Below, one piece after another: positions 53,553 through 64,000 of a stretch of DNA of 64,000 bases (position 1 is its first letter; each line of letters opens with the position of its first letter). A program made the position numbers and the translations under genes. Source of the stretch: Argyresthia goedartella (lineage: Eukaryota; Arthropoda; Insecta; Lepidoptera; Argyresthiidae); NCBI GenBank assembly GCA_949825045.1, contig OX463806.1:43796208-43860207 (forward strand), given 5' to 3'. The notes beneath the pieces were generated by a model, which had not been told where the DNA came from, did not search any database, and saw nothing but the letters and a program-made list of their open reading frames with translations.

Positions 53553-54064
53553 CTAAGTGTACACAGAAAATTTCCACTTAACCAAACCAAATAACACAAT
53601 GTTTGACAAATTCTGAACCATGTAGGGCAAATCATTAATATAGACCAAAAATAAGAAAGGACCTAATATGGAACTTTGAGGCACGCAAATTTTCACGCGA
53701 GATCCTAATGATTTGGTTCTGTTTATCTGAACCTTCTGAATTCTATTATGTAAAAAAGAACTCAAAAGTTCTAGAGCTTTATTTTTAATACCGTAGTGTT
53801 CCAGTTTTAACAGTAAAGTTTCATGATCTTGCAATCAATTGCTTTAGAAAGGTCTCTGAAGTCACCAATGGTGTCTTTTGATTCTTCCCATGCACTAAAA
53901 ATATGTTTTAATAGTTCAACACCAGCGTTACAACGTCCTTTTGTTAAGCCGAAATGCTGGTTATGTATTATATTATTGTGATGTATATATATACTAAGAT
54001 CTTTTTTGTCACCAGCTTTATATTGAGGAACTACTTTGCTATTTTTCATTAAATCGGGAAGGTA
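53553..54064 (-). pseudogene. LINE D reverse transcriptase, middle part
   Basis: The frames hold, in order, GTFPDLMKNSKVVPQYKAGD, then QHFGLTKGRC, a FRDLSKAIDC-type first catalytic region, and VPQSSILGPFLFLVYINDLP, with frameshifts and a deletion after YKAGD. The polymerase box is reduced to LFGLVKW. The fragment ends on its 5' side exactly where LINE C's tail begins (54066). Confidence 0.75.
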
Positions 54065-54323
54065 CCATTTATTTATTTATTTATTTAGGCACATCAACAG
54101 CACACACATACATATTATTACAATAAAAAAATCTGCAGTTTTGTTCTTATATGAGTGCCTATTATAGATGAGCACAACATTGACAATTTTTGTACTAACT
54201 AGTAATTCTAATTTTTAAGTAATTAAGCTAAGGTAGTGGAAATAATTTAACTTAAGATAAGGTATTAAATTAATAAAATTTACAATGTTCCTTAAAAATT
54301 TATAAAATTTTTACAATTTTGGA

Positions 54324-55655
54324 TTATTTACAAGTACAAGTATTTTTCATTTTAATTTTATTCCTAAAGTCAGGCAAGCGATCATGAAATATGTCTATGT
54401 TGGTTTGGGTACTAGTGATGTTATAATCGTCGCACATTCTGGGTATGGATGAGTGCTTGTAGATGTTTGTTCTGCATAGCGGTGTGTGAAGAGCGTTAGG
54501 GATGGGTTTGCGCGGATAGTTGTAAGGCACTATCAGTCCAATCTGACTCAAGATGTTACTGGCATCCAAGTTATTGTTACAGACCTTATGCAGGAATAGG
54601 AGGTCCTGTAAATTTCTTCGGAAGTTTAATGTTACCATTCTGAAGTAGTCTGATCGCCGTTCATAATGTTCCCTGTGAGAAATGCCTGGTTGGCTGTACG
54701 CTAAATGTTTAGTGAATGCGTGCTGAATGCGTTCGATTCTTTCGGAGTGAACCGCGTAGACGGGATTCCAGACAACGGAGGCGTACTCGAGATGGCTGCG
54801 AACCAAGGCATTGTACAGGAGGATCTTGGTGCTGGAGAGACGAAAACCTTTTGTATTGCGCTTTAGGAAGCCCAGCATTTTCGCAGCTTTGCTACAGTAG
54901 TGTTGATGTGGGATATGAATTTTAAGTTGGGCTCCATCATTACACCGAGATCTCGTATTTCGCTGACAGTTTCGAGTTCGATGTTGTTGATAGTGTACGT
55001 GGAAGCTATTGGGGTTCTCTTATTGGTAAATGTTATGTGGTAGCATTTCGCTGCATTGAGGACCATTCCATTATTGCGGCACCAATTCGCTATTTCGTTC
55101 AGATCATTTTGCAGCAGTTCCACGTCAGCATCCGACATAATGGTTTTATATATTTTTAGGTCGTCTATGAACATGGAGTACTTGCAACGCGCAATACGGT
55201 TCAACAAGTCATTGATAAATATTAAGAACAGGACTGGTCTGAGGTGAGAGCCTTGGGGGACTCCCGATTTCGCGTAGTAAAGCTGAGATTGGTGTCCACT
55301 CACATTCACAACCTGAGGTCTCTATGACAGGTACGACCAAAACCAGTCCAATAATGACCCGTGGACACCGAGTGCTGCTAACTTACTCAGAAGCGGTTTG
55401 TGGTTTACCTTGTCGAAGGCGCTGCTGAAGTCGGTATATACGGCATCCACCTGGTGACCACTGTCCATCTCGTGAGACAAATCACTAACGTAGGAGACCA
55501 GATTAGTTTCCACCGATCGTCCGCGCTTGAAGCCGTGTTGTTCGGGTGAGATAACCCTATCGATGTGGTGTGTGATAAGTGGGCAGATAAGGGATTCAAA
55601 GAGTTCTGAGAAGCACGATAACATGGATATAGGTCGGTAGTTTTTAACGTCATTT
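54324..55655 (-). pseudogene. LINE C reverse transcriptase and C-terminal domain
   Basis: It reads NYRPISMLSCFSELFE, GFKRGRSVETN, TDFSSAFDKVNH, a stop near 55324, SGVPQGSHLRPVLF, then MFIDDLKIYK where YADD is expected, and the tail domain with LVRSHLEYASVVWNP. Alteration of the catalytic box and a stop show it is inactive. The 3' UTR 54066-54323 follows. Confidence 0.8.
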
Positions 55656-56246
55656 TCATCGTTCCTTTTCGGCTATCAGTCTTGTTAGTTGTTTGTTGAA
55701 CCAGGGAGGGTGTTTGTTTGTTTTTATTCTCTGTTTAGGGACATGTTTGGCAATGGCGTCTTCCAATGTAGAGTAAAAGAGTGAGGTTATTTCGTTTACA
55801 TTTCCACAATTCTCGAATGTTTCCTCCCACTTGACTGTCCTTAGATGCAACTTTAGCCCTTGGTAGTCGGCTTTGAAGAAGTTGTATCGATATCCAACGT
55901 TTGGTTTGAGGTAGGTGAGCCGTGATGTACTAATCTGAATGTCTAATGGAGGGTGGTAAGAGTCAAGCTTGCTCAGGGTATCAGGAGATCGGGCAACGGT
56001 CACATGGGGAACACTTACCAGTACTAGGTCGAGAATGTTGTCGTCCCTATTACCGATGCAGTTAAATTGAAACAGGTTGTTCATTAAAATAATGTCGTCG
56101 AGTCGGAATCCCATGGTACTTTCGTAGTTCGAGGGGATCATGTGGAAGTTTTTAGCGTCTTTGTTCCAATCTATGAAACCTAGATTAAAGTCTCCTAGTA
56201 TAGCAACCTCATCGGCATAATTTATTATCCTATTAGCGTTGTCCAA
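55656..56246 (-). pseudogene. LINE C endonuclease, C-terminal half
   Basis: It has GDFNLGFIDW (catalytic Asp/Asn), ILDLVLVS and SYHPPLDI, the last in place of the usual SDH motif. It follows the N-terminal half at 56378-56640 after a frame change. At 55656 the frame jumps into RT sequence; the normal linker and first RT motifs are missing. Confidence 0.75.
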
Positions 56247-56377
56247 AAATCAGAAAAGGAATCTAATTTGATTGGGGATGGTAAATATACTGCACATATG
56301 GCTAGATTTTTTGAGCAGCCTTCAGTCTTGGTCTCAATAGTGACCCATAAGTCCTCAAATTTTCTATTTTTGCTCTC

Positions 56378-57343
56378 TCAGCTTGTTACGCGAGTGGATT
56401 TATATTTTTTTGATACTGCTGTGAGGACTCCTCCCCCGTCGGCCTTATTTTCTTTGATGGGTTTAAGACTACATAAGCGATCTCTTCTGTGGATATTGTA
56501 TCTAGAGTCCATAAGTTCGGAGTTTGCGACATTTGCATTAAACCAAGTTTCTGTGAGTACAATTATTTCATGATCACTGCTGGAAATATTTTTGAATAGG
56601 TCGTTGGTTTTGGTCTTAAGACCGCGGACATTTTGATAGTATATTCTAGCGAATTTAAAGAAAATAATATTATAACAATTGAACAACAAAGTTGCGAACC
56701 CAGACGAATGAATACCCAAGCTCTTTGGACTTCTTACGAGCCGCGCTGCATGTAGAGATTTGTTTGCAGGTGTTAGGTGCTCGGAAACGAAGACTGGTTC
56801 TCGAAGCCCTCCAAAGTCAAGGTGTGTGGAGCTCAGTTTGTCCTTAGGGTTAGCCTTGTTAAAATTTGCTACGGCGGCCAGGACCGAGTCACGCTGACGG
56901 GGACTGCTCAATTTCACGACCACTGCTCTAGGCTTGATATTGTCTTTGTTCATCTTGGCGACCCGGGTGGCGTACAATATCTTGCTGTCTTCTAGTGGGT
57001 TCCCAATACTCTTGGTAAGTTGCTGTATGGTATTTGGTAGGTTTTCAGACTTGTGCTGTGGGATCCCGTTAATCTCTATATTGGATTCACGCATTAACTG
57101 TTCTGTAATTGTAAGTCTCCCAGAGAGGTCTTTAACTTCCGATTTCAGGTTCTCGTTTTCTATCTTCAAGGCTGAAATTGTGTTAGAATGTTCTCCTAGC
57201 ATGACCTTCATGTTCTCAAATTGTTCGTTGAAGACGGTCATGGAATCGGTAAGTCCGGTTATCAGGTCGTTGGTGCTTTTTAGCTCAGCCGATATGAATT
57301 CCTTGATGGTTACACGTAGAGCTCCTGCCATCTCCTGTTTCAA
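56378..57343 (-). pseudogene. LINE C ORF1 coiled coil fused to endonuclease start
   Basis: The open frame of 321 codons starts with a long coiled coil (NTISALKIENENLKSEVKDL), continues with the ORF1 RNA-binding region (SNIEINGIPQHK, PRAVVVKLSSPRQRDSV, VFVSEHLTPANKSL), then, after HSSGFATLLF, passes directly into endonuclease sequence (YYQNVRGLKTK, VLTETWF). In intact relatives these are separate proteins, so a deletion has removed the end of ORF1 and joined the frames. The endonuclease would nick target DNA; here it is incomplete. Confidence 0.8.
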
Positions 57344-57385
57344 GATATCACGCAGTCTGGACTCTGTTAAATAATTCTTGATGTC

Positions 57386-57800
57386 TTAAGGGGTGGTTGT
57401 TGCGGCGGCGGCTGCATGCCTTTGTTGGCCAGACCGCAGATTAACAAATGAGTCGTCATAGTATTTGACCGGTGTATTTGTGTTGTCTGACTTTGGTAAG
57501 TTTGCCTTGCAACTGGGACATTTCCAGGCAGCGTGGGGACCCGCTTTCAGTCCCACACATTGATAGTGGTACACCAGCGAGCAGGTTGGTGACTCTGACA
57601 TCTTCTTCAGTATACTCGCAGCATCCATAGCAGCATTTGTTCTTGCAGTCAGAACATAGCCAGGTGGCGCTTGTATCCACATATGCTGCTTGTGTAACCC
57701 CTACACATTTCAGGTGGTGGTTTGCAGAACACCCTTTTCGTGAGCAAGTTGCTTTGTTTTTGACAGTCATCGCCGAACTACATGTCCTGCATTTGCTCAT
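57386..57800 (-). pseudogene. LINE C ORF1 N-terminal part, PHD-like finger
   Basis: From the ATG at 57800 the frame gives CRTC, then CSRKGCSANHHLKCVGV and WLCSDCKNKC, a Cys4-His-Cys3 arrangement like a PHD finger. A frame change follows, after which YHYQCVGLKAGPHAAWKCPS supplies a second half of the finger. Such fingers occur in ORF1 of CR1-group LINEs and are not evidence for a host chromatin protein. Stops and shifts are present. Confidence 0.75.
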
Positions 57801-58324
57801 AGTTAAAAATATCAATTTATGTGCGGACAAGAACAAAATATACAACTATAAAAAATTAAAAAAATAAAAACAATGAGTGCCGCGGCTGGGAATTGAAGTC
57901 ACTAGCTTTGTAATTTGAAGCGGGCTGTTAGCGCCTGGGCAACGTGCCCGAAGGCAGATGTGATGAAAATTGTGGATGTGTGGCGGAGATTCACGCGGCA
58001 GATTGTATAGCTTGCCGGTCGCGCCGCAGCACCGGTTGGTGAATCATCGGTCGCAGCCGCACCGACTAACTGGGCACTGGATAGCAACAGTTCACTGAGC
58101 ACTATAACGGCTGATTAACTTTGGTTTTTCGAGATTAACGCACGATTGGTGTGATTGTTTATGAAACTGATTAAGACGCTTTGATTGTCTTCCAAAACCT
58201 TAGCTAGTGGTGTTTGTTTCACTGCGATGGGTTTAGGATAAACACAGTATTAAAAATTTAAGAAGACAGAGTCGTCTAAGTACGTGTTTGCGTTAGGAGC
58301 GCGCGCGCGATCATGATCAACACA

Positions 58325-60435
58325 TTCAATAAATGTGTAAGTTAAATATGGTGCTAATATCTGGTATCAAATCTGGTACCCCATCGAACATGCACTACCT
58401 TCAACATAAATTCAACAACCCAAAGGACATCTGCAAAATGTTCTCTGACTTCTTTCACTCCGTCTACAAACCTTATTCTCTCGCTACGATTGAGCAATGG
58501 TCCCCACCAACCCATTGTGCTGATCACAACGTGATGTTGAATAACATTTCACTATCTAAATCTAAAATATTAACTTCACTAAAACTTCTTGACCCTACCA
58601 AAGGTGCAGGTCCTGATGGCCTACCGCCTCTTTTCCTGGTACGTATCTCTGCTAATATTAGTTTACCCCTCCGCGTTATTTTCAACAAGTGCCTGAAAGA
58701 AGGAGTATTTCCTATTAGATGGAAAATTGCTAATATCACTCCAGTACACAAGTCCGGTTCAAAACAGAATATTGAAAATTACCGTTCCATTTCTATATTA
58801 TCGGCATTGTCAAAACTTTTTGAGACACATGTACACGATGAGATTTATCCCTCTCTTCACAATATAATAATTGAAGAGCAGCACGGCTTTGTGAAGCGCA
58901 GGTCCACTACTACTAATCTCATGGTCTTCACTAACCATCTTTTTGAAAACATGGACGACAGGACCCAAACTGACGCGGTGTACACCGACTTCAGAAAAGC
59001 CTTCGACAAAGTCGACCACGAATTATTATTACACAAAATTGCTTTCAATGGCATAAGAGGTAACCTCCTACGATGGTTTTCGTCTTATATTACTAACCGA
59101 AGCCAAAGAGTTGTCGTGAACGGTTTCCAGTCAGACATAATCAAAGTCACCTCTGGTGTCCCGCAGGGTTCCATACTAGGTCCCCTACTATTTTTTTTTT
59201 AATGACATTAAGCACTGTTTCCAAAATTCAAAATTCCTACTATATGCAGATGACTTAAAAGTTTACCGCAGAATTAAAACCACTGATTACAGTGACCTCT
59301 TTCAAGATGACTTGAATAGATTTTCAAAATACTGCGTCGATAATAAACTTCACCTTCATATTGACAAATGTAATCATATCACATTCACAAAAAAAAAAAA
59401 ACATTCTCGTTACACACTTATTGAGAAACATCTAGCAAAGGTAGACTCCCTGCGGGATCTTGGGGTACTATTGGACTCTAAATTACACTTAGACCTCCAC
59501 ATTGAGAATAATAGTTAATAAAGCATTTTAAATGTACGGATTCGTAATGAGTGCATCCAAGGACTTTAGGCGTACTTCTACTTATCTTTACCTTTACAAA
59601 ACTCTAATACGATCGCAATTAGAATATGCCGTCCCCATCTGGAATCCTTATTATGACAAATACACCGTAATTATTGAAAACGTACAAAGGAATTTCCTCC
59701 GAGCGTTGCACTATAAATTTCATCGCCCATCATGTCCCAAACTCTCATATCCTAAGCTACTTAAGTTATACAACCTACCTACGCTTGGATCTAGGCGTAC
59801 AATCCTGGAAGCAACGATATTATATAATCTATGTAACAACAATTTCGACTGCAGAGATCTCATTTGTAAATTGTGCTATTTGGTGCCTCGATCATTTCAT
59901 ATGCGTGCTGTGCGTGACCGGAAACTATTCGCGACCACGCAGTGTAAAACTAATGCAGGACTACGCGTACCTCTGCGAAAACTGGTAGATACTTTCAACA
60001 AACACTTTGAGACTGTAGACATATTTAGAACACCAATATACAAATTCAAACAGCAGGTCTCGGAGATAACATCTGAATATCAGGACGTTAAGTTTTGTCG
60101 GGATCGGGATCGGCTATAGTTTCAGTTTTCGAATTATTGAATCATATTTTTTTTTAATTACAACATATTTTTGCAGTGCGTTGGACTAATTTTTATTTAG
60201 GATTCAGATTCCTGTGTCTTTCTTTTGTAAACACATATTTTTATTACCTTGAGATATATATATATATAAAAAAGACATAATTATTTTGTTAACAGACAGC
60301 CCTAACTAAAATGTACCCGTGGATGATGCTGTGGGCTCCACAATAAAACACTTTTATTTTTGTAATAGTTACATCTATATATTGTGTAGTTGTTTTTCGT
60401 CCCAAATAAATAAAATAAAATAAAAATAAAATATA
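58325..60435 (+). mobile_element. LINE E (CR1/Jockey group), 5'-truncated
   Basis: Plus orientation. It starts within the linker before RT and ends with an AAATA-rich tail at 60405-60435. It abuts LINE D sequence at 60440 and LINE C's leader on the left, so it belongs to the same nest. Confidence 0.8.
58333..60119 (+). pseudogene. LINE E reverse transcriptase with few lesions
   Basis: The first frame (58333-59199) carries KGAGPDGLPP, FPIRWKIANITPVHKSG, YRSISILSALSKLFE, TDFRKAFDKVDH and SGVPQGSILGPLLF. A T-run at 59189-59200 causes a frameshift; the next frame has LLYADDLKVYRR at about 59240, giving the intact YADD box. A stop at 59516 precedes the last frame (59532-60119), the C-terminal domain with RSQLEYAVPIWNPYY. 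The motifs are well preserved, so the copy is younger than LINE C. Endonuclease is absent. Confidence 0.85.
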
Positions 60436-60439
60436 TCTA

Positions 60440-60905
60440 CAGGTGAGCTACACCCTTTGACTGACATCCCCTATAAGTCTTCAGTGCTCTTAATTTTTAT
60501 GTCTTTAAAAGTCTTAATTATATACTGGGGTCTGACATGACGAAATTTAAATTCAGTTCCGCAGGCGTCCACGTTTTCCTTAAGCAATGTAGCTGAAAGG
60601 GATGGTGAAGATTTTAGTGGTTCAGTAGTTTTCAAGGGTTTAGTAAAAAAGGTCTCAAATTCCTGAGCTACTTCTGAATATGCACTAATAATACCGCGAT
60701 CTGTCTTAAATGAAAAGTTATACTCGCGTGGCTTTGTACTACCAGTTTCGCTATTTATAACTTTCCATGCGGTTTTTAATCCATACGGTTATCGTCGGCA
60801 GATTTAATTTTACTACTTATGAAATTTGCTTTGGCTTTAAAACACACTATCTTTAATGTTTTGGAGTAATCTTTGAAATATTCTCTATCTAAGTGATCTG
60901 TCAGT
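60440..60905 (-). pseudogene. LINE D linker region before RT
   Basis: On the minus strand REYFKDYSKTLKIVCFKAKA, then KPREYNFSFKTDRGIISAYS and EVAQEFETFFTKPL form the endonuclease-RT linker of a LINE, ending KSTEDL-stop-GMSVK next to LINE E's tail. With 53553-54064 it may form a single older element, split by LINE C and LINE E. One frameshift lies near 60785. Confidence 0.6.
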
Positions 60906-60909
60906 GAGA

Positions 60910-61980
60910 AAAATCATAAAATTGCATGAGAAATTCATCCGCCATGTAGTGTGCTACCATACAAAATAAAATTTACATGATAAATCATAAAAACTTAGGC
61001 GCATTCATCAGCTACCACAGGTTAATATTAATTGATGTTATTTCGTAGATTTTAGTGTATTTTATGCAATTTATTGGATACATTAGGATAGCAGAAGAAT
61101 CCCTAAATTATTTCGGCCCAGAAATATCGTGTTTATAATAATTTATCTTTTACAAATTTATCCAAGAAATATCGATAGTGAGGAAAAAATTAATATTATC
61201 GATACATTGTAAAGTAAGAAATAATAGAGCTTAATGATATGTGAAATTTGATGTGTGATCAAATAATACCGTTTCAATTTAAGATTTCCTTATGGAACAC
61301 TAATGCTAAATGTCTGGATTGCAGCGGTATCTCGCGGATCCGGCCGGACGGCAAGAAAAAGGGGGGGAATTCTCAAGAAGATTTTACTGCTGTATGATTT
61401 TACTAGCAATAAAAAAACCGAAGACTAATACAAACTACTATACCAACAGTAATCTCCCGTTCACATCTGTTATTAGAGTAAGAGCTCATTTATTGGTGAT
61501 TGGTCAAAATATCCCAATAGACATTATACTCGTAGATGCTGCTGATATCTTTCAATATATTTTACTGATATTTTACTTCGTCACGGTACTTCAAGGGTGT
61601 ATCATTGAATCGTGATTAGCGATCTTTATTAATTAATGAAGTATACATGTTAATGATAGTTTAATTAGTAAAAATATTTGTTTATTGATATATAATTGTC
61701 GATTTAACTAGGTATGTGTATTTTTTATAGATTATATTTTTTTAAATAATAATAATATCAATATTTTTATTTCGGACCACAAAAGTTTCCATATTTTGTT
61801 TGTAACAGACAAACTACCTACTTAATCTTTATTGGTTTCTTCATATTCCCTTCCCCCTCGGATGTGAATAGAAGTGGACGTGTTTTCTGTCGTAGTTAAT
61901 TTCTGTGGAATAAAATCAAAAATCTAAATTCAAAATTAACGTAACAAAGTACTAGGCGCACATCAACCACAAGGAGCCTC
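60910..61980. other. No recognised gene
   Basis: AT-rich sequence with one GC-richer patch at 61310-61375 whose open frame (to 61615) matches nothing I know. The 5' leader of LINE F probably begins near 61900-62000. Confidence 0.35.
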
Positions 61981-62300
61981 GGAGGTGAGAAATTCCCACT
62001 CTCACGCACACCTCGACCCATGTCACGCCCCGCATACTACATAGAAGACGGAAGGACCAACCATACTGTGCACGACGTGTATGTTATCACTACCGGATTA
62101 CCACTCTCATTGATAAATAGATCAAGTACCCCACCATACCACGCCCACAGGCGTTCCCGCAGTGACCGGACCACCTCTTGCAAACCAGTTTTTAAATTGA
62201 TTGCTTAGCCTTACTGCCCGCTTATCACTGCCGCTATAGAATTTTGCCGTGCAAATAGGCCTACTTTTCTATTTGGCGCGCCGACGCAGGACCAGCAAAT

Positions 62301-63230
62301 ATGTATCATTCGCCAAAATCAACGCAGCAAGGAGCTCAATCAAGATCTGAAAGTGACCTAATAAATATAGAAAGTGAACTAACTACTCAACTGCACTCCC
62401 CTAAGGGTTTTATTACACAAAGAGCTAAGCGTCCTAGGGACTCCAGTGACTCAAATCCTAGCGACTTCTCCGACCTCAAGGATATGATACTGCGGATGAT
62501 GTCCAGCCAGTCTGAACGGATGGACAACTTGGAAAAGCATATACTGGATATTAAAGGACAAACAACAAACATTGAGACCACAAATTCAGACATCGAAAAG
62601 GCAATGAATCACATTTCTGACCAAATGACATGTTTTGACGCAAAAATTGCGAAGTTGGAAAGGGAAAACAAGTCCTTATCAGCCGAAATTGTCACAGCAC
62701 AGAGCAGAATTGACACCATTGAACGATACATGACCAAATCATCAATAGAAATACGAGACGTACCTAAACAGAATAACGAAACTAAAGAGGTTCTGTACGG
62801 GATGATAACTCAGCTATCCAAAACCCTTAATATTCAATTTAACCGCAGCGACATTCGAGACGTTTCCAGATCCCCCTCCAAGAAAGAGCAACAACTTTCG
62901 ACAGTTGTCGTTGAGTTTACCAACACATTGACCAAAGCACAATATCTAAATATGGCCAGGGACTACAACAAAAAGAACAAGAACAACAAGCTGGACAACA
63001 CACACCTAGGACTCCCGAAGCCAAAATCACCGATCTACATTGGCGAGCTGCTGACGCCTGCTGCAAAAAAGCTCTTCTACCTCACCAGAACCTTTGTAAA
63101 AGAGAGCCACTTCAACTACTGCTGGACAACAGAAGGAAAAATCTTCATAAAAGAAAATAACGACAGTCCATATTTCCAAATTAAAAACGAAGCACATATA
63201 CTGTCCCTAAAAAACCCTATTTCTGAATGA
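62301..63230 (+). CDS. LINE F ORF1 protein
   Basis: A 309-codon intact frame with an N-terminal Ser-rich stretch and the basic AKRPRDSSDS, a coiled coil from about residue 60 to 150 (MDNLEKHILDIKGQ, IAKLERENKSLSAEI), then the conserved IERYMTKSSIEIRDVPK segment and a C-terminal region ending ELLTPAAKKLFYL and GKIFIKENNDS. This is the ORF1 layout of CR1/Jockey-type elements: a nucleic-acid-binding chaperone that coats the element's RNA. LINE C's damaged ORF1 follows the same order but adds a PHD-type finger, absent here. The start at 62301 is the first ATG of the frame. Confidence 0.85.
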   Translation: MYHSPKSTQQGAQSRSESDLINIESELTTQLHSPKGFITQRAKRPRDSSDSNPSDFSDLKDMILRMMSSQSERMDNLEKHILDIKGQTTNIETTNSDIEKAMNHISDQMTCFDAKIAKLERENKSLSAEIVTAQSRIDTIERYMTKSSIEIRDVPKQNNETKEVLYGMITQLSKTLNIQFNRSDIRDVSRSPSKKEQQLSTVVVEFTNTLTKAQYLNMARDYNKKNKNNKLDNTHLGLPKPKSPIYIGELLTPAAKKLFYLTRTFVKESHFNYCWTTEGKIFIKENNDSPYFQIKNEAHILSLKNPISE

Positions 63231-63580
63231 CTACCCGATTGTCCTATTTTACTACGTAATTTTACTTATATTTTTAGTTACCTAAGATACTATTCAACTT
63301 ACATTAAAACACAAAACACACCTCAATTTACACAAACAAATAACAAAACAATGCTAATTCAGTACGTTAACATCAGACTGTCAATACCTACTTTACTTTC
63401 GACACTAAAATCCCACTATCAATATTTTACCCAAAGAGACTGCAACACATATAGATTAATATATTTTTACACCAATTACCGGCTTCCTTACCAAAATAGT
63501 AAACATACAAGTATCGATACCCTCCTAACAATGCATTTCCAAATTTTTATTTTTCCGTGAACAAAATAAGCGACGATTTT

Positions 63581-64000
63581 ATGCAAAATCTAGATAACTT
63601 TTGTGTATCCACTGTCTTATCCTGTACTCCAGAGCAAATCTATACGCATATTACAAAACCCAACAATAAACTTAAAATACTATCAATCAATATTCGCTCA
63701 ATAAATTGCAACTTCCATAGTTTTCTTACTCTACTCACACGATTAGACATAGACTGCGATATTTTAGTTCTGACAGAATGCTGGTTAAGTTGCCTTTCTA
63801 ATTCTTACATACCTACGCTAGTAAACTATACCCCTATTTTAACAACTATGCATCAGAATCAAAGTGATGGTGTTATTGTTTATGTTAGGTCCGAACTCGC
63901 TCACACCTCAGAAGAACTTGATTTTAAAGGATCGGCTTCTGGGCTTCTATTGAAATTAGATTCTGATATAGCTATACTATGCATCTACCGCTCTCCTTCT
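63581..64000 (+). CDS. LINE F ORF2 start: endonuclease domain (partial)
   Basis: The frame runs 140 codons from ATG 63581 to the window end without a stop (the frame is open from 63503). Motifs of an apurinic-type endonuclease are in order: LSINIRSINCN (Asn37) and VLTECWL (Glu66), then VIVYVRSEL and LLKLDSDIAILCIYRSPS. It would nick the target site for reverse transcription; RT should follow outside the window. Confidence 0.85.
   Translation, partial: MQNLDNFCVSTVLSCTPEQIYTHITKPNNKLKILSINIRSINCNFHSFLTLLTRLDIDCDILVLTECWLSCLSNSYIPTLVNYTPILTTMHQNQSDGVIVYVRSELAHTSEELDFKGSASGLLLKLDSDIAILCIYRSPS

Larger units (their letters stand above)
54066..58300 (-). mobile_element. LINE C (CR1/Jockey group), near full length but deleted
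   Basis: On the minus strand: a 5' leader from about 58300 (limit uncertain), an ORF1 region with PHD-type zinc finger and coiled coil, endonuclease, RT, C-terminal domain, and an (ATTT)n-type tail at 54066-54088. It abuts LINE D on the 3' side. Frameshifts and internal deletions make it inactive. Confidence 0.8.
61980..64000 (+). mobile_element. LINE F (CR1/Jockey group), 5' part, continues past window
   Basis: It contains a leader, an intact ORF1 (62301-63230), a 350-bp gap, and an ORF2 (from 63581) still open at the window end. No stop or shift is seen in either frame. It is the only LINE here with both ORFs undamaged as far as visible. Confidence 0.75.

Noticed and set aside
57640..57800. 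PHD finger as evidence for a host chromatin gene
   Set aside because: It is followed in order by LINE ORF1 coiled coil, endonuclease and RT on the same strand, so it is the ORF1 finger of LINE C.
58333..60119. LINE E as a host gene with reverse transcriptase fold
   Set aside because: Frameshift, stop, AAATA-rich tail and position within a nest of LINEs all point to a transposon copy.

Overview
The window looks like nuclear DNA of an insect, most probably a moth or butterfly. It is AT-rich and packed with transposon debris of types familiar from Lepidoptera: tRNA-headed SINEs, CR1/Jockey-group LINEs, Helitron-like and foldback elements, and a mariner-type element. Everything here comes from reading the bases; no search was run.

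I can support two host protein genes. (1) An intronless enolase-like gene (15547-16857, +) is open over 436 codons, but several catalytic and metal-binding residues of enolase are replaced, so it probably encodes a pseudoenzyme. (2) A four-coding-exon MBOAT gene on the minus strand (47451 down to 36785) encodes a lysophospholipid acyltransferase of the LPCAT3/nessy type. All splice phases agree, giving 517 residues with the family Asn/His pair in place. A non-autonomous Helitron sits in its first intron.

Most of the rest is mobile DNA, often nested. 9979-14940: a LINE tail inside a foldback element, then a LINE (A) cut by a second LINE (B) with a 9-bp target duplication. 17.9-18.5 kb: a decayed MULE (Mutator-like) transposase. 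29.8-33.3 kb: LTR-like repeats around gag-like remnants, entered by a 1.33-kb mariner-type element, a MITE and a SINE. 50.2-50.6 kb: a hAT transposase tail. 53.5-60.9 kb: a stack of LINE copies (C, D, E). 62-64 kb: a LINE (F) with intact ORF1 and an ORF2 still open at the window edge.

The most unusual repeat signal is a group of about seven elements, in both orientations, that share a core of roughly 100 bp able to fold into a hairpin, while their outer inverted repeats fall into different, unrelated-looking types. Other odd items are two twin-hairpin scars inside a LINE RNase H region, a tandem array of TGACANNTGTCA palindromes, an exact 113-bp tandem duplication, and a few isolated exon-like stretches that I could not assign to a gene.
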